A DNA stretch of 64,000 nucleotides from Furcasterigmium furcatum (GCA_001599815.1 BCIA01000002.1:6111626-6175625); one strand, 5' to 3'; shown: positions 40,718 through 52,149, counted from the first letter of the stretch. Made by a program: numbers and translations. The notes: a model not told the origin generated them from the letters alone.

Positions 40718-41733
40718 ATGGCTACGGATACTGCAACGCGATATGATGATCTGGACGACTTCAACCTCGACGGCTTAGACGACGACCCCTTCCGCTCCCC
40801 GAGCCCCCAGCCAGACCAGGGCCAGGACAAGTCCAAGAAGCGGAAAAGCGACGGCCTCGGCATCGACGAAGAAGTCGACGTCAGCAAGCGCGCAAGGGTT
40901 CCTCGGATCAAGCTCGACGAGACGCGACTGCTCTCCGAAGATGGAATCCCCAAGCTGAGGAAACGGGCGGGAAACCTGAAGCTCAAGGGCAAGGGACATG
41001 AGGTAGGAAGTGTGCTCTGGACCCCCAAGACCATGCGCTGACGTATTGCGCGCAACAACAGTTCTCCGATGCCGCTCGCCTACTCTCCTTCTACCAGTTC
41101 TGGCTCGACGACCTCTTCCCGAAAGCCAAGTTCCTCGATGCCCTCGCCATGGTGGAAAAGGCCGGCCACAAGCGCACGTTGGCGAGCAAGCGAGCAGAAT
41201 GGATCGACGAAGGAAAGCCGAAATCATCAGTCATGGCCGATGATGGCGACCCAGCGCCAGAGGAACAGGCAGAGCCCTCAGCGGCAACGAAAACTGCATC
41301 AGGGCCCCAATCTGCACCCAACGGCGACAGACCCCGAACGCCCGACCGGACCGCAGGAGCCGGCGTGGACGACGATGTGCCGCCTGATGAAGAGGACCTG
41401 TATAGCGCAACACCAGTCAGGGCCAGGACAGCGGTTGTCCCCATCAGGCCGGCTCCAGAGGAGGAAGAAGATCCAGATGACCTGGATGCGCTCATGGCAG
41501 AAGCAGAGATGGGCTCACGGGGGAATACGAGCACCAACGGCCCCACACGCAAAGCGGCACCACCGGATGATGATGACGAAGACGATCTCGACGCCCTGAT
41601 GGCCGAGGCAGATGCTGAAACGCAGAGACGGACGGCGAATACGGGGAATCAGGCACCAGCCAAAGCTGCCCCTGCAGATGACGACTTTGAGGATGACGAG
41701 GCAGCCATGGCAGAGATGGGAGGATTGTGGTAG
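40718..41733 (+). CDS. csm3: Replication fork protection factor Csm3/Swi3 (Tipin)
   Basis: Partner of Tof1/Swi1 in the fork-protection complex, nuclear, needed for checkpoint activation and cohesion. 318 aa, exons 40718-41002 and 41062-41733 (59-nt intron, donor GTAGGA). The Swi3 domain spans about residues 60-140: RIKLDETRLLSEDGIPKLRK then FYQFWLDDLFPKAKFLDALAMVEKAGH. The C-terminal half is acidic and holds two near-identical repeats, DDLDALMAEAE and DDLDALMAEAD, before a terminal acidic motif, typical of the filamentous-fungal orthologues. Confidence 0.92.
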
Positions 41734-42072
41734 TGTTCAGCTGGGACAATGTGAATGAATTATGACCTCTACCGTTTTCCTTCATGTGACTTAACCCATG
41801 ATGCCCCTCCTTGACCGTGGAATGGGAAGACCAACAGGTGGGTCGACGGTCAGGATGACACTGTACAACAAGCAGACTCAGGTCACGAGATGAGCACGTA
41901 GAGCAGGAGGAACAGAGTATCGTGAAAATCATCATTCAATGCTTATATTATACAATCCAGGTCGTATACCGTACGACTCAAGCTGTTCGGGCGGGCCACC
42001 TAATTGCGCCGTGAAAACAATGCTCCCCGTTTTTGTCCGCCAGGCCCGCCCCGGATTGTAGAAATCACGAAA
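41734..42072. other. Convergent 3' intergenic region
   Basis: 339 bp between the csm3 stop and the end of the longer hacA reading frame; untranslated regions only. Confidence 0.6.
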
Positions 42073-43671
42073 TCAGCATGAGCGTAAACGTTTCTCTCCT
42101 CCATCTTCCGCCATTGTGTCGGCCTTCCTCTTCTTGAGAGGCGCCTTGGTAGTCAATATATATGTGGTGGTACTGGATGGCGAGTGGGTGCTTGACTCGG
42201 TGGGGGGTGATGGAAGCTTTCCCTTTTGGATAAGCTTCCGCTCTTCGACTCTCAGAGCCCAGAGTAATGTCAGGAGGACCTCCTTAGAAGGCAACGGGTT
42301 GCCGGCCAACCACGTCTGCGTATCACGGTGAGCATCGCGCGTCACCGCTGATCTGGCCTCCGAACCCCCAACCTGAGTCTCGCTGCCCTCAGACGCCAAC
42401 CGCAAGGCCTCCATCGTCGCATCCATAAGAGGACGCGCCAGATTGGGGCTGCAGGTTAGGATTTTCTGAAGAGACTTGAGTCTCAAGGTTAGGGATGCAG
42501 TGGCCGAAGAGCGGATCCGCTGCGTCGCTCTGCGCGAACGTGTCTGTGACGGCGGCAGTGTTGAGCTCGTCGTGGAGGTACTCGGACATGTCGAACGGGT
42601 CGAGCGGGAGGAAGGCCGAGTCACCAGCCAGATAATCGTTCTCATAATCGGCTGAGTTGGGGGAAGAGAAAACCCCGCTCTCAAGGACATAGCGATCTGC
42701 ATCAAAGGCCTCTGACAGGCTGAAATGACTACCGAAGTGATCATCAGCATCTGCAGGTGCAGCGCCAGCGTCCAGGTCTGAGACAGAGGGGACTGCGTGG
42801 CCAGCCAGGACCGCGGCATCTCCTCCGATTGACACTGCAGGTCACACAACATCGCGGCAGGACGTTGTGTCAAATCGGAGGAGACGACGGCGGGAGCCGG
42901 CGTGGCCACGGAACCCTCGAGCGCCTCGGTCTCTTCCGTCTCGGGGACGGGAGAGAGAGAGGCGGGGTTAACGGTGACGTTGGATTGTGTGGAGTTGATG
43001 AGCTCGTCGACAAGCGAGGGCTTGGACGAGTCGGTAGATGCCCGGAGGACGTCGTGGGAGCCGAAGAGCTCCTGGGACAGGGTCACGGGGTTGCTGGAGT
43101 GGAAGGAGTCGAAGGGGGAGGAGGAGCGGGCGCCCGAGTCGCGACGGAACTTCTTCAGTTCCTCGGCGAGGAGAAGGTTGGTCTGGCGGGCGTGGTTGAG
43201 AAGTGCCTCAAGCTCCTTGTTCTTGATCTCCAGGGCCTCGACCTCGAGCCTCTTGCGCTCGCGCGAAGACTGGGCGGCGCGGCGGTTCCGGAGAACACGC
43301 TCGACACGCCTCTGCTCTTTCTCGTCTTCGGTCTTGGCTCGTTTCCTGGATCTTGTGTGAGCAAGAGTTGGCGATTGGTCGGCGTGTGGACCATGGACAT
43401 ACCTAGGAGGAAGGTTGGTCTTGGGCTCAGGGAGGACCTGGCCCCAGGACTTGCGCTTCTTGGTCTGCTTCTTGCCATCGGATGCGGCGGGAGACTCGCA
43501 CTCGGGACCCGGGGTGGCGTCCTCGGAGCCGTGGGGGGGAGTCATCATGTCTGATGGGTCGAGAGTCTGGGGCTGGGGCTCGAAGAGAGAGGGGAACGAG
43601 TCGCCCGGGGTCGAGACGAAGGACTCGGCAGGCGAGTCCTCGAACTTGATGGGTTGGTCCCAGGCCGCCAT
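42073..43671 (-). CDS. hacA: HacA/Hac1 bZIP transcription factor of the unfolded protein response
   Basis: Master activator of the ER-stress response, made active by Ire1-dependent splicing of its mRNA. Exon 1 43671-43403; a 57-nt conventional intron to 43346; exon 2 from 43345. The joined sequence KKRKSWGQVLPEPKTNLPPR-KRAKTEDEKEQRRVERVLRNRR then SSRERKRLEVEALE is the HacA basic region followed by a leucine-zipper helix. Without Ire1 splicing the frame runs 513 aa to 42073. Removing the 20-nt unconventional intron (candidate 42815-42834) shifts to the frame that ends at 42389 and gives exactly 402 codons (401 aa), with tail GCDDGGLAVGV. Both forms share the bZIP part. The gene is divergent from transketolase; a 19-codon uORF lies in the leader. 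Confidence 0.93.
   Translation of the reverse strand: MAAWDQPIKFEDSPAESFVSTPGDSFPSLFEPQPQTLDPSDMMTPPHGSEDATPGPECESPAASDGKKQTKKRKSWGQVLPEPKTNLPPRYVHGPHADQSPTLAHTRSRKRAKTEDEKEQRRVERVLRNRRAAQSSRERKRLEVEALEIKNKELEALLNHARQTNLLLAEELKKFRRDSGARSSSPFDSFHSSNPVTLSQELFGSHDVLRASTDSSKPSLVDELINSTQSNVTVNPASLSPVPETEETEALEGSVATPAPAVVSSDLTQRPAAMLCDLQCQSEEMPRSWLATQSPLSQTWTLALHLQMLMITSVVISACQRPLMQIAMSLRAGFSLPPTQPIMRTIIWLVTRPSSRSTRSTCPSTSTTSSTLPPSQTRSRRATQRIRSSATASLTLRLKSLQKILTCSPNLARPLMDATMEALRLASEGSETQVGGSEARSAVTRDAHRDTQTWLAGNPLPSKEVLLTLLWALRVEERKLIQKGKLPSPPTESSTHSPSSTTTYILTTKAPLKKRKADTMAEDGGEKRLRSC
42815..42834 (-). other. Candidate 20-nt Ire1-type unconventional intron of hacA
   Basis: Located just after a CTGCAG loop (42835-42840) and next to CCGCGG (42811-42816). 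It lacks GT-AG ends. Removal of 20 nt is the only small change that joins the bZIP frame to the downstream open frame ending at 42389. The exact cut positions may differ by a few bases, since CNG-CNG pairs occur at both ends. Confidence 0.65.
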
Positions 43672-44554
43672 GTTGCCGGACGATGGAGGCTGGACTGTGA
43701 TTTGTTGGTGTTGATTTGATGTGGTGTATGTGAACGGAGTCGAGATCCGGTGTTTGCTTGTTGCTTGTTTGGTTTAAGCCGCAGGTGGTGACCAGAAGGC
43801 TCGAGAGAAATAGAGAATAGGAAAGCGGCTGCCTAGCACGACCACATCATGATCGTCGACTCGAGAAATGAGTCAGCTAGGCGGCAGAGCCGTAAAGGAA
43901 GCCTAGCTAGGCTTGGTGTGTTTGAAGAGAAGGAAAAGGACACGGTGTTGTTGTGTCTGCTGTCATGTGCTGAGTGAGGACCAGAGTGTAGGGGGGGGGA
44001 TGAACTGGAAAGGTGGCCTCTCTTATAACCAAGGGCCACGTTTGAGTCCAGGGGGCACGCACGCCGGAAAGGGGGAGCGAAGGGAGATCCAAAGGGGGCT
44101 TGTTTCGTGCCTCAGGCCACCATCAGCCCAAAAAAGGTGCCTCCGAGACTCGCCAGGGGGCGCTCGGCTGAGATGGCGGGGCGTGGCTCCGAGTGGGGCA
44201 TTACGCCAAGTGCTATGGCAGCCCCCGGGGGTGGACAGAATGTCTTCTGGGGGGTCAAGGGGTCAAGTAGGTTGGCACCTCCTCAGGTCGACGAGTGGAG
44301 GGCTGAGTCAGGACAATCCCGCCGTGCACAGACCACCCATGGTCATCGCGCAGGACCTGCCGGAGACCGGTCTTCTCAGCGATGGAGATATTTCGTCACG
44401 GCGGAGCACAGCAGTCCGGATACGGCCCCACGGAAGCACAAACAAATGTAGCAACCCCTCCTTCATTCTTTCCTTCCGTGAAAGTTTCTCACCCCTCAAC
44501 CTCATCTGCCTTACCCAAATTTGATTCTCTGGAAGAACAATTAAGTCTGCAATC
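43672..44554. promoter_or_regulatory. Divergent promoter, hacA / transketolase
   Basis: 883 bp between the two start codons; includes the long hacA leader with the uORF at 43907-43966 and the transketolase promoter. Confidence 0.5.
43907..43966 (-). other. Possible upstream open reading frame in the hacA leader
   Basis: ATG to TAG, 19 codons (MTADTTTPCPFPSLQTHQA), 235 nt upstream of the hacA ATG. Short uORFs in the hac1/hacA leader are known in Trichoderma and Aspergillus, where stress-induced leader truncation removes them. Whether this lies in the transcript cannot be seen from DNA. Confidence 0.4.
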
Positions 44555-47120
44555 ATGGGTTACACCGATCAGGACTGGAAGGCGATCAACACGATCCGCG
44601 TCCTCGCCGTGAGTCCCCTCTCAGCTCCCGGAGCTGGTTACCCCGCCATCATCCCTCCCGCCCGCCAACCCAACAATTTTATCCCGCGACGCCTCTGAAG
44701 CTGCCCAGCATTGTCGTGAAGGCATCGCGGCTTCTGGGCCTCCGGAATATTCTCCGGCAGGCTTTCTCCCCAGGCAATTGCTAACCTGCCGTGTCTCCAG
44801 GCCGATGCGACCGCACACAGCAACTCCGGCCACCCCGGTGCGCCCATGTAAGTTGAAGCTATGCCCCTCCCCCGCGTCACCACTCTCTCTGCCCCTCCCC
44901 GCGATGCTCTCATGGCCCCTCAACAAACACAGAGACTGACAATGGCTTCACAGGGGAATGGCTCCCGTTGCCCACGTTCTCTTCAACAAGTTCATGAAGT
45001 TCAACCCCAAGAACCCCGACTGGCTCAACAGGGACCGCTTCGTCCTCTCGTGAGTACCCAAGACAACACCCAATTCATCCCGCCCGCGCGATAAGTCCTG
45101 ACCCATTGGCGCCAGCAACGGCCACGGCTGCATGCTCCAGTATGCCCTCCTTCACCTCTTCGGCTATGCCCTCTCCATCGACGACCTGAAGGCCTTCCGC
45201 GTACGTTCTTCCCATCGAGATGATTCCTTGAAACTTTGGACGTCGCAAGCTAATACTCCAACCCCAGTCCGTTGGCAGCATCACCCCCGGTCACCCCGAG
45301 GCTCACGACACCCCGGGCATTGAGGTCACCACCGGCCCTCTCGGCCAGGGTATCTGCAATGCTGTCGGTCTCGCCATGGCCCAGGCTCACACCGCCGCCA
45401 CCTTCAACAAGGACGGCTTCCCCATCGTTGACAACTACACCTACTGCTTCATGGGTGACGGCTGCCTGATGGAGGGTGTCTCCGGCGAGGCCTCTTCCCT
45501 GGCCGGCCATCTCCAGCTCGGCAACCTCATTGCCGTCTGGGACGACAACCACATCTCCATTGACGGCGACACCAACGTCGCCTTCACTGAGGATGTCCAG
45601 AAGAGGTACGAGGCCTACGGCTGGCACGTCGTTACCGTCGAGGACGGCAACAACGACCTCGCCGGCATCGAGGCCGCCATCAAGGCCTGCCAGGACGTCA
45701 AGGACAAGCCCTCCATGATCGCCCTCAAGACCATCATCGGCTTCGGCTCCACCCAGCAGGGCACCCACGGTGTCCACGGCTCTCCCCTCAAGGCCGACGA
45801 CATCAAGCAGCTCAAGCAGAAGTTCGGCTTCAACCCCGAGGAGAGCTTCGCCGTTCCCCAGGAGGTCTACGACCAGTACAACGCCCACGCCGCCGAGGGC
45901 GCTGCCGCCGAGGCCGAGTGGAACAAGCTCCTGGCCAAGTACGCCGAGAAGTACCCCGCCGAGCACGCCGACCTCCTGCGCCGCCTCAAGGGCGATCTCC
46001 CCGAGGGCTGGGAGAAGAGCCTGCCCGTCTACTCCCCCTCCGACCCCGCCGTTGCCTCCCGCAAGCTGTCCGAGACCGTCCTCTCCAAGATCGAGAGCGT
46101 CATCCCCGAGCTCGTTGGCGGTTCCGCTGACTTGACCGGCTCCAACCTTACCAGGTGGAAGTCCGCCACCGACTTCCAGCCCCCTTCCACTGGTCTCGGC
46201 ACCTACGCCGGCCGCTACGTCAGGTACGGTGTCCGTGAGCACGGTATGGGCGCCATCATGAACGGCCTCGCCGCCTACGGCACCATCCTGCCCTACAGCG
46301 GTACCTTCCTCAACTTCGTCTCCTACGCTGCCGGTGCCGTCCGCCTGTCGGCCCTCTCGCAGGTCCGCCTTATCTGGGTTGCCACCCACGACTCCATCGG
46401 TCTTGGTGAGGACGGCCCCACTCACCAGCCTATCGAGACTCTCGCCCACTTCCGTGCCCTCCCCAACTGCATGGTCTGGCGCCCTGCCGACGGCAACGAG
46501 ACCAGCGCCGCCTACTACGTTGCTCTCACCTCCAAGCACACCCCCAGCATCATCGCCCTCTCCCGCCAGAACCTGCCCCAGCTCGAGAACTCCACCATCG
46601 AGAAGGCCGCCAAGGGCGGATACGTCGTCCACGACGTCGAGGGCGCCGACATCACCCTCGTGTCGACCGGTTCCGAGGTCGGCATCTGCGTTGACGCCGT
46701 CAAGTACCTCGCCGAGAACCACGGCCTCAAGGCCCGTGTCGTCTCCATGCCCTGCTTCGAGGTGTTCGATGCGCAGTCCAAGGAGTACCGCCTCAGCGTT
46801 CTCCCCGACGGCATCCCCGCTCTGTCCGTCGAGGTCATGACCACCATGGGCTGGGAGCGCTACACCCACGAGCAGTTCGGCCTCAACAGGTTCGGTGCCT
46901 CCGGCGCCTACAAGGACGTGTACAAGGCAAGTTTCTGCAGCTTCCCCTCATTCTTCCCCATTGGGACCGCATCCACGAATACGCTTACTGACCGTCTCTG
47001 TAGAAGTTCGAGTTCACCCCCGAGGGCATCTCCAAGCGCGCCGTCGCCACCGTCAACTTCTGGAAGGACGTCCCCAACATCCGCTCCCCCCTCAACCGTG
47101 CTTTCCAGCAGCTCATCTAA
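44555..47120 (+). CDS. tkl1: Transketolase
   Basis: Thiamine-diphosphate enzyme of the pentose phosphate pathway, cytosolic, 685 aa. Six exons: 44555-44608, 44801-44847, 44954-45049, 45116-45200, 45268-46926, 47004-47120. Starts MGYTDQDWKAINTIRVLA and continues ADATAHSNSGHPGAPMGMAPVAHVLF. The thiamine diphosphate/metal motif is GDGCLMEGVSGEA…DDNHISIDG; the substrate histidines sit in SNSGHPG, HGVHGSPL and VREHGMGA; the pyrimidine-binding part holds THDSIGLGEDGPTHQPIE. Complete length and strongly C-ending codon choice suit a highly expressed housekeeping gene. Exons cluster at the 5' end. The last intron (46927-47003) is GC-AG with donor GCAAGT directly after TACAAG. Confidence 0.96.
46927..47003 (+). 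other. GC-AG intron in the transketolase gene
   Basis: Donor AAG-GCAAGT, acceptor CTCTGTAG, 77 nt. It joins KDVYK to KFEFTPEGISKRA. No GT donor nearby gives the family C-terminus. Confidence 0.85.
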
Positions 47121-49762
47121 GTTATATAATGTTCTGAAAGGAAAAGGCAAGCCGCGATGTTTGACGGGTTATGGGTTGATGAACGGGTCTACTTTTCGGG
47201 TTACATAGAATGTCCAATGCGGAGAAAATAGAATGATAAGCCCTCGGGCTTATAAGGACTTGAAGGAGCATGGACGTGCGATGTTTCGCGATGTGTTTGC
47301 CGTGGTCACGGCGTAGTGCCCGTGCGCCTCGTGGTGTGAGAGATGGGAGATCTGGAGCTTGCCCGGGAGCTCGGGCCCTATCTTCACCATCACGGAGCCT
47401 AGGCCGAATGAACTCTGACCCCCTGCGACGGCACCCCCCAACCCCCTCCCATGCTCTCCTGTCACCCACCCCAGCCGGATCTCCAGGGTCCAGACGCCTG
47501 TTTCCAGCACGTGCGTGGCCCTGCGAGGCCCGTCTGTTGAACCCTTCATTTCTCGAGTTAATTTAGGTGAGAGCACGCGATGATATGAGATGGATATCGG
47601 CGGTGATTACTCGTCGTATCTGCACCCCGCGGACGGAGCGCGTACTCGTACCGATCGAACGGGCTGTGGAGGACAAGCCGCGCGGGATGGCTGACTGTGG
47701 CACAGAGGGATGGATGTGCTCGCTGCTGTGAGACGCAGGCTTATCCGCGCAAATCCGCCCATCGGGTGCGATCCGCGGAGGTGACAGGCTCGACCGCCGA
47801 CGGCTGCTTCGGAGAAAGTTATTCATATGGGAGTCAGCCCAGCCTCAAGCCCGCGAGTCTGCAGCGACTGGCGGAACTGAGCAGCAGACGGCGGTTTGTG
47901 TTTGTCTCTCTGATCCGTCAACTTGCCGTTGCTCAATGTGTCGATCCACACATCAGCGAGCACATGTTTCGCTGTCGACGATCACATTCCAATTGGCACC
48001 CAGGCAACGGGGAAACGGTGCCGCCATGATCTGTCTCACGGACGGACTGAGTAAGACCGCCACGGGGTGCAACTCGAAGGTGTGCACGATCGACTCGCCC
48101 AGCATTGATCCCGTCCGTGGAGGGGAACACTGAGCGCAAAACGAAACCGGCTCAAGAACCCAAAAAGGGGTCCATGTCAAACGGTCTTCTAGGCCCCCGT
48201 TCAATCATCCACTCGGTTTTCGATACCCCCTTTCGAACGTCGCAGAATTGTCTCCCTGTTGAGGCACAGTCGCAGCGCTCGAGCGAATCCAGAGACGGCT
48301 CCAAGGCACGCACGCACACAACACGCACGCAGGCCTCGCTCGCACGCTCACTCGCCTCGCCACAGGCTTCTCCACGGGTGCTCCACGGCCTCAGAGCCTG
48401 CAACGACGGGTCTGAGCCACACGTCATCTTGCGCGGAAAAACTGGAGCGGTGGCCAGTCGCTAGTTTCGTTGCTAAAAGTAAAGATAGATAAGACTCGGA
48501 CCGGACCTGCGTGTCTGGGACAATAGATGCGTGGGCTAGCAGGCGACTAACGTTCCGCCCAGGGCCGCTCTGCAGCTGAAGGACCGACTCCACGCTGCTG
48601 CGCTGGACGAAGGAGAGCCCGTCTTGTCGCCTGGCGATGGAACCGCGCCGAATCAGAGAGTGCACAGTGACGCAAGTCAGACCGACTACTCGAGAATAGA
48701 AACCTGGATTGAATGCTCGAGTGTCATGGTATCCTTGGGATCGACTCCAGGCGGAAAAATGTCGTGGGACATTTCTCGATCCATCTGAGGGCCTTAATCG
48801 GCCCAGAGCCGCGCCAGCATCTCATCTCGGTGACATTGCTGTGTTGCAGCGACGTTGCGGGCCGTCAAGGTTCAGAGCATCTCGCCACCCAGCCGCTGCC
48901 CTTGAGCATGTACGATGTAGGAGGGAGGTTGGGGGGTTTGGACGCAGGGGGGTCCATGGGCCAAAAATAATAGGGGAGAGGGGTGTGTCTGCAGCAGGAG
49001 CCACACCCCACTCCCTCTCTCTCTCACACTGAGCCCTTGCAGCAACTGAGGAGCCGAGTCCCACAACATTTGCCACACGAGCTCGACTCTGGCACTGAAT
49101 AGGGAGGTCTATTCTGTGCCTCTCACCAGATTGCTCAACCCCTGAATAGGTGGGCTTCCACACTCATGCCCATTCAGGCAGCTCGGCTATCAAAGGTGCG
49201 CGACGCCATGCAGGAGGCCAGGACCTTCATCTTCCGTCGCCTCCGCATTCCCCGCGCAATGCTCACTTGGCCGCTGCCTCTCCGCATCGCACAACGGCAG
49301 ACTCGATGTTTGGGGACGCGGAGAACCTCGCAGCCTGCCTCCGAAGCGAGCGGATGCGAACCCTGAGGCTCCGGGAGTTCATGCAGTAGTGGACGGGCAT
49401 CGATCAATGGGTCATGTCCCCCATGAGGCTTGAGGGGTTGCTTGTTGCGGGGTCTCAAGCCAAAACGATGGCTTGCCACCTTGTGTAAGTTGGAGGCTCC
49501 CTCTGCTGCAAAAGGAAGCCTTCCCTCCACCTCCGCTCCGAGATGAGACGACGTCGTCGCCGCCTCTCCCTCTCGATCGAAGGGTGCCGAACACCCTAGA
49601 ACTGGTTGTCTGGCAAGCCCTGGGTAGAGAGGAGGGGCACCTTTCCCCTCTCCATTCCAGGAACATCTGACATTCCAGCCGTTCCCCGGGAAGCGACCCC
49701 GATCTGGATCTGCCTGACAGCGCGGCATTTGGCCCCTTCCGCTGCGGAACGAGCGGACATGA
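47121..49762. other. Long intergenic region, no gene recognised
   Basis: 2.6 kb between convergent genes. Open frames on both strands are short and low in protein character. A short CA/GC-rich run (ACGCACGCACACAACACGCACGC) occurs near 48308-48330. Confidence 0.45.
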
Positions 49763-50313
49763 CTACCGGATGACGGGATCGAAGTTCCCGTGCCGTCCCT
49801 TGACGATGCCATCAATCTCAGATGTAACCCACCCCCCGTAAAAGTCACCCGGCTGCGGCTCTACCTTCTCGCCGTCCACGAAGCAGTCCCAGGGGCCGGC
49901 GTAGAACGACAGGTACCCCTGGATGGGCTCGAATCCCCGCGTGGGGCTGTCGTAGGACCAGATGCGATTCGAGACGGCATTCAAGGGGTTTCCTGGTGGT
50001 GTGATGCTGTAATATGTTGCGGCTCCCTTCCACTCGCAGAACGTCTTTCGTGTTGTTGGCGTGAGCCGGACATTGAGTGACTCTGGAGGGAGGTAGTACG
50101 CTTTCTGTGTGTCAGTATGACTATCCGATTCATGTCCCATCGACCGTGATTGTACAGACTTGGGGGATGATGCGTCTCGAGCACCCAGTATGCCTCCTTT
50201 GTATCAGCAATCACAGTACCCATCCACTTGATCTGGATGTGTCTTGATATCTTCTCCAGGAGCGGTGGCCGGGGGAATGATTGCACGTTCAATCTGCGAG
50301 TTGCCATGTTCAA
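49763..50313 (-). CDS. DUF427 (nucleotidyltransferase-like fold) protein
   Basis: 163 aa, two exons: 50313-50160 and 50100-49763 (59-nt intron with the less common AAG acceptor). DUF427 marks: a N-terminal strand set (IQIKWMGTVIADTKEAYWVLETHHPPTYYLPPESLN), CEWKGAATYYSI in the core and YLSFYAGPWDCFVDGEKVEPQPGDFYGGWVTSEI at the C-terminus. The family is widespread in fungi and bacteria, with no established reaction. Translation may start at 50313 or at the second ATG at 50307. Confidence 0.82.
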
Positions 50314-50855
50314 TGTGAGATGTGGTTTTTGAAAACAGGTGAGACTATCGGAGGTAGGAGAGATGATAGAGGCGACATGTCACTGAGGAAGGTTGGATTG
50401 TTCTAAGCATGAAGAAGAAGCTGAATGAATCATCACAACGCGGTAAGTGACTGAGCCACTTGCTGGCCGTGGCTTGCATTGCTGTCGACGTCATCCGTGG
50501 CTCAGCGGAAGCCCTCAGCGAGATGTCACTCTCCCCACCTGTCACGGCCCGGCAAGTTTGGCGGGGCGCCCGTGTCATTCGCTCAAGCCGATGGCGGGGA
50601 GCCGACTCACTGCATCAGGCGCAGCTGGTCAGAGTCCAGACTTCCAACTTCGCCTCCATCTTGATCCGACCTTTTATCACCTCACGCGAACCCTCCGTAC
50701 CATCGTCTTTAGAGACTTGCGACTCTCTCACACTCCAAAAACGAACGGGCAGATCGACCAGACGAACATATTCCCTCCGAAGCGACTTTCCTCGCTCCTC
50801 GTGACCCCGCAACCACCGACAAGGCATCCATACACACCAACAACTTACCGTCACG
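50314..50855. promoter_or_regulatory. Divergent promoter, DUF427 gene / did2
   Basis: 542 bp between two start codons in opposite directions. No coding sequence recognised. Confidence 0.45.
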
Positions 50856-51705
50856 ATGAGCCAGCGACAGCAAGCCCGCGACATGCAGGTCGAGTTCCAG
50901 GCCAGGGTACGATTTTGCCCCTCTCAATATCCGTCTTGCCACTCCTGAGGGATGGGCGCCGACCGTCAGACCGTCGAAACTAACTCCGCGCTCTAGTTCC
51001 AAGCAAAGCAGGCCAGGCGCGAGGCTCAGAAGGCAGCCAAGCAGGACCCGATCCTGAAGAAGCAGATCCAAGATGTACGTCGCACCCGCAGGCAATGCGC
51101 CCCACGAGCCAGGAAACCCCGCTAATGCGCCACCGCGCGACAGCTCCTCAAGAACGGCGAGACGCAAAAGGCCTACCAGAAAGCCAAGATGCTCCTCTCC
51201 AAGCAGGCCCTCGCCCAGCAGATGGACCAGATGGCCGACATGGCCGAGCTCTCCGCCGCCCAGATCCAGGCGAACAACGCCATGAACCGCATGACGCACA
51301 TGATGGGCCAGTCCTCCAAGACCATGTCCATTGCGCAGAAGAGCATGAACCCCGAGAGGGTATGTAGCCCCGATATTTTGCCCCTGCTCGGCCGCCAGAT
51401 CGAAGCTAACATCGCGCGCGCGCCAGACTCTCAACACCCTCGAGCAGTTCAAGTCCCAGAACGAGGAGTACGCCATGTCCAACGGCATCTACCAGGACGC
51501 CATCTCCCAGACCACCAGCACCCAGGTCTCCGAGGACGCCGTCCACGAACTCCTCGGAAAGCTCGCCGACGACGCTGGCGTCCAGCTCAGCCAGCAGCTC
51601 AACAGCGCCACGCCAGCCAAGGAGGAACCCACGCCCGCCACGGCCGAGCCCACGGCGGAGGAGGAGGACGCCCTGCAGCAGAGGCTGCGCGCCCTGCGCG
51701 CTTAG
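50856..51705 (+). CDS. did2: ESCRT-III family protein Did2/Vps46 (CHMP1-like)
   Basis: Cytosolic, recruited to endosomes, where CHMP1-type proteins bring Vps4 to ESCRT-III filaments for disassembly and multivesicular-body sorting. 207 aa, four exons: 50856-50906, 50997-51074, 51144-51359, 51427-51705. The N-terminal half is basic and helical (RREAQKAAKQDPILKKQIQDLLKNG, EKAYQKAK-like), the C-terminal half acidic, ending in a MIM1-like helix LQQRLRALRA that would bind the Vps4 MIT domain. Family position (CHMP1 rather than CHMP2) is inferred from the segment NRMTHMMGQSSKTMSIAQKSMNPERTLN and from the tail. Confidence 0.82.
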
Positions 51706-52149
51706 AGACCGATGTAGATATCTTTTCTCGAGACGGATAACGGACGGGGGTCCTCATACACTTGCGGACGGGGTGGTTTGTGTTCATTCATCGGCTCAGG
51801 GGTACGGCGTTCACGTTGGAAACGGTTTCTCTCCTCGACGGTTGTCGCTTCCGTGGCCGACCGCCATCACGATCGCTGATGACCGGTGCGCCGCGCTGGC
51901 CCCTTCCACGGCGATCATTCTTTGCTATAGCACTTTCTCACTTCCATGATCAAAAGACGGATGCATCGTCCATCGTTCATCGCACCTCCCGTCCCTCGCA
52001 GCTGGCAGTTCTACGTGGATATCTGGGGACTTCCAACTGGAACTGAAGCTCAATGGAACTTGGCCTGCTCCAACAACCACCAGCTCTTCCAACCACTGCT
52101 ACTTATATCAACTCTTCAGCCCAACAACCCAATCAACTCATCAGACATA
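51706..52149. other. Short intergenic region
   Basis: 444 bp holding the did2 3' region and the leader of the orphan gene. The orphan's frame stays open back to 51946, but that part has no protein character. Confidence 0.5.

Noticed and set aside
45250..46869. 539-aa open frame on the minus strand
   Set aside because: Antisense shadow of transketolase (Gly/Val/Leu/Asp repeats).
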